Positions 5,291-6,368 of a stretch of DNA of 6,368 nucleotides are shown here, piece after piece. The notes beneath the pieces were generated by a model. That model was not told where the DNA came from. It made no database searches and saw only the letters and a list, made by a program, of their open reading frames with translations. The stretch spans positions 1 through 6,368 of the forward strand of contig CAJMPF010000108.1 in NCBI GenBank assembly GCA_905215195.1, read 5' to 3'. The position numbers were made by a program, and so were the translations under genes. How positions within the stretch are numbered: the first letter of the stretch is position 1; each line of letters begins with the position of its first letter. The stretch is from an uncultured bacterium. Lineage in GTDB: Bacteria; Actinomycetota; Coriobacteriia; Coriobacteriales; Coriobacteriaceae.

Positions 5291-6368
5291 CTCTTGGACT
5301 TTGAGGGCCTCGGCCAGGCTCACGCGCGTGATAGAACGCATGTGTAGCAGCGCCACGACCAGGTAGGTCGCAAAGCCAATGCCGACGCATGCAACCATGG
5401 ACCAAGCGGGCACGTAGATCTCGATATTGCCGTTGTAGGCGAGCAACATCGAGCGGAAGATGGCCGTGAGCGAGCCGATAATGACCGGCAGACTCAGCAC
5501 GAGCGACGCCACCACGCACAGCGTGATCGAGCGGATGTACAGATGCGAAATCTCGCTATCGCGATAGCCAAAGACTTTCATGTAGCTGATCGAACGGGCG
5601 CTGTGGTCGATCACAGCCTTGGTCAGCAGGTACATAAACAGCAAGAAGATGAACACCGCAAGCCCAACCATCATGCCGATCATTTTGCTCATCATGCCGA
5701 TGAACTGGTCGCCCACGGCGCGCATGTCGTCGGGCGTGGTGTCGCCGGCAAAGTAACGAGCATCGAGGTCGAGCTTCTTGTTGCTCGCATAGCCGTTAAA
5801 GTAGGTGGCGTCGTTGTCGAACAGCTCGTTAAAGTCGTCGATGCTCATATAGACATTCATATCCGACTTGGAGCCCCAGGCACAGTCCTTGCCCGCGTAC
5901 TCAAAGGAATAATGCTCGCCCTCGTACTTGTCGCTGAGCGTGACCTTCTGGCCCTCGCTCCAGCCGAACTTGTCGAGTAGGCCGCCGCCAAAGACGACAC
6001 GGCCGTCGCCGACGTTGAGGTCTTTCCAATAGCGCGAATCGGATGAAATGCCGTAGACGGAAATCGTCTCCTCGCCATTTCCATCGCCGCGGTCGTATTG
6101 CAGCTGGTAGACGGCGTATTTCTCGGCTTGCGCAATTGCGCCTGCACCATTGTCGATCGTATTGACCGGGTGGATATCGTCGTTGTCGGTGTCAATCTTA
6201 GAGGCCTTATCGATCAGGTCGATGGCCTCATCGCGATCGCAGCCGAGGGCATCGGCAAGATCGTCAAGGCGCGCGTAGAGCGCATTCTTCTTGTCCTGGA
6301 CCTTGGCGAGCGCGTCCTGCGCCGCGGCCAGGCTCTCGGCAGACGGAGATGCGGTCGCGGCATCGGCT
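5288..6368 (-). CDS. FtsX-family ABC transporter permease (N-terminal part missing)
   Basis: The frame is open from the right edge to the TAG at 5290-5288, giving 359 visible residues; the start lies outside the window. An ATG at 5860 is internal, since the frame continues unbroken upstream. Visible residues about 10-45 (ESLAAAQDALAKVQDKKNAL and on) are Ala/Lys-rich and look like a coiled coil. Residues about 55-225 form a soluble domain, probably extracytoplasmic, with VVFGGGLLDKFGW near 122-134 as in MacB/FtsX-type permeases. Three hydrophobic helices follow (about 230-252, 281-304, 321-342), with SYMKVFGYRDSEI between the first two, and the protein ends SLAEALKVQE, typical of FtsX-domain C-termini. 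Such permeases pair with an ATPase to move lipids, peptides or antibiotics, or to transmit force to envelope enzymes rather than transport. The partner ATPase is not in the window. The substrate is unknown. Confidence 0.92.
   Translation of the reverse strand, partial: ADAATASPSAESLAAAQDALAKVQDKKNALYARLDDLADALGCDRDEAIDLIDKASKIDTDNDDIHPVNTIDNGAGAIAQAEKYAVYQLQYDRGDGNGEETISVYGISSDSRYWKDLNVGDGRVVFGGGLLDKFGWSEGQKVTLSDKYEGEHYSFEYAGKDCAWGSKSDMNVYMSIDDFNELFDNDATYFNGYASNKKLDLDARYFAGDTTPDDMRAVGDQFIGMMSKMIGMMVGLAVFIFLLFMYLLTKAVIDHSARSISYMKVFGYRDSEISHLYIRSITLCVVASLVLSLPVIIGSLTAIFRSMLLAYNGNIEIYVPAWSMVACVGIGFATYLVVALLHMRSITRVSLAEALKVQE

Noticed and set aside
5288..5860. A short 190-residue permease starting at the ATG at 5860
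   Set aside because: The same frame continues upstream to the window edge with sensible extracytoplasmic-domain sequence, so the ATG is internal and the gene is simply cut by the window.
5857..6195. Minus-strand open frame of 112 codons near the right end
   Set aside because: It is out of phase with the permease frame, which is open without a stop across the same bases and gives an FtsX-like protein; this frame is Thr/Ser/Arg-rich noise.

Overview
The window looks like chromosomal DNA from a high-GC anaerobe, most likely an actinobacterium of the class Coriobacteriia (Collinsella-like). This rests on base composition, on strongly GC-biased third codon positions that leave long empty shadow frames, and on the gene repertoire: a DUF362 ferredoxin-type protein, a large FtsX-like permease, a TrhA/hemolysin III protein and a DUF21-CBS protein. 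The taxonomic call is an inference. I see no rRNA, tRNA, CRISPR array, insertion sequence, attachment site or phage gene.

Layout. Six protein genes fill the window, five on the minus strand and one on the plus strand. Reading from the left: (1) the first 155 codons of a minus-strand gene whose protein resembles the N-terminal domain of cyanophycin synthetase; it is cut by the window edge. (2) 24 bases upstream of it, a complete DUF21-CBS-CorC/HlyC membrane protein, probably in the same operon. (3) A complete PAQR/TrhA membrane protein, 110 bases further upstream. (4) A divergent intergenic region (2658-2843) with promoters for both directions and two copies of a 14-bp palindrome bracketing the plus-strand promoter. 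(5) The only plus-strand gene, a membrane-anchored serine alpha/beta hydrolase. (6) A strong bidirectional terminator (3888-3926) separating it from the convergent DUF362 protein with two 4Fe-4S motifs. (7) The last 359 codons of an FtsX-family ABC transporter permease, running off the right edge.

How the genes relate. No single pathway joins them. Three are membrane proteins, one is a membrane-tethered enzyme and one is probably a soluble iron-sulfur protein, so this reads as an ordinary stretch of housekeeping and envelope genes. No gap exceeds about 190 bases. The parts most worth following up are the CphA-like N-terminal domain with an intact HxxEHxxxE motif at the left edge, and the twin operators (consensus GTTGATGCATCAAC) at the hydrolase promoter, whose regulator is not in the window. 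All functional calls come from motif reading and memory of the families; no database search was run.
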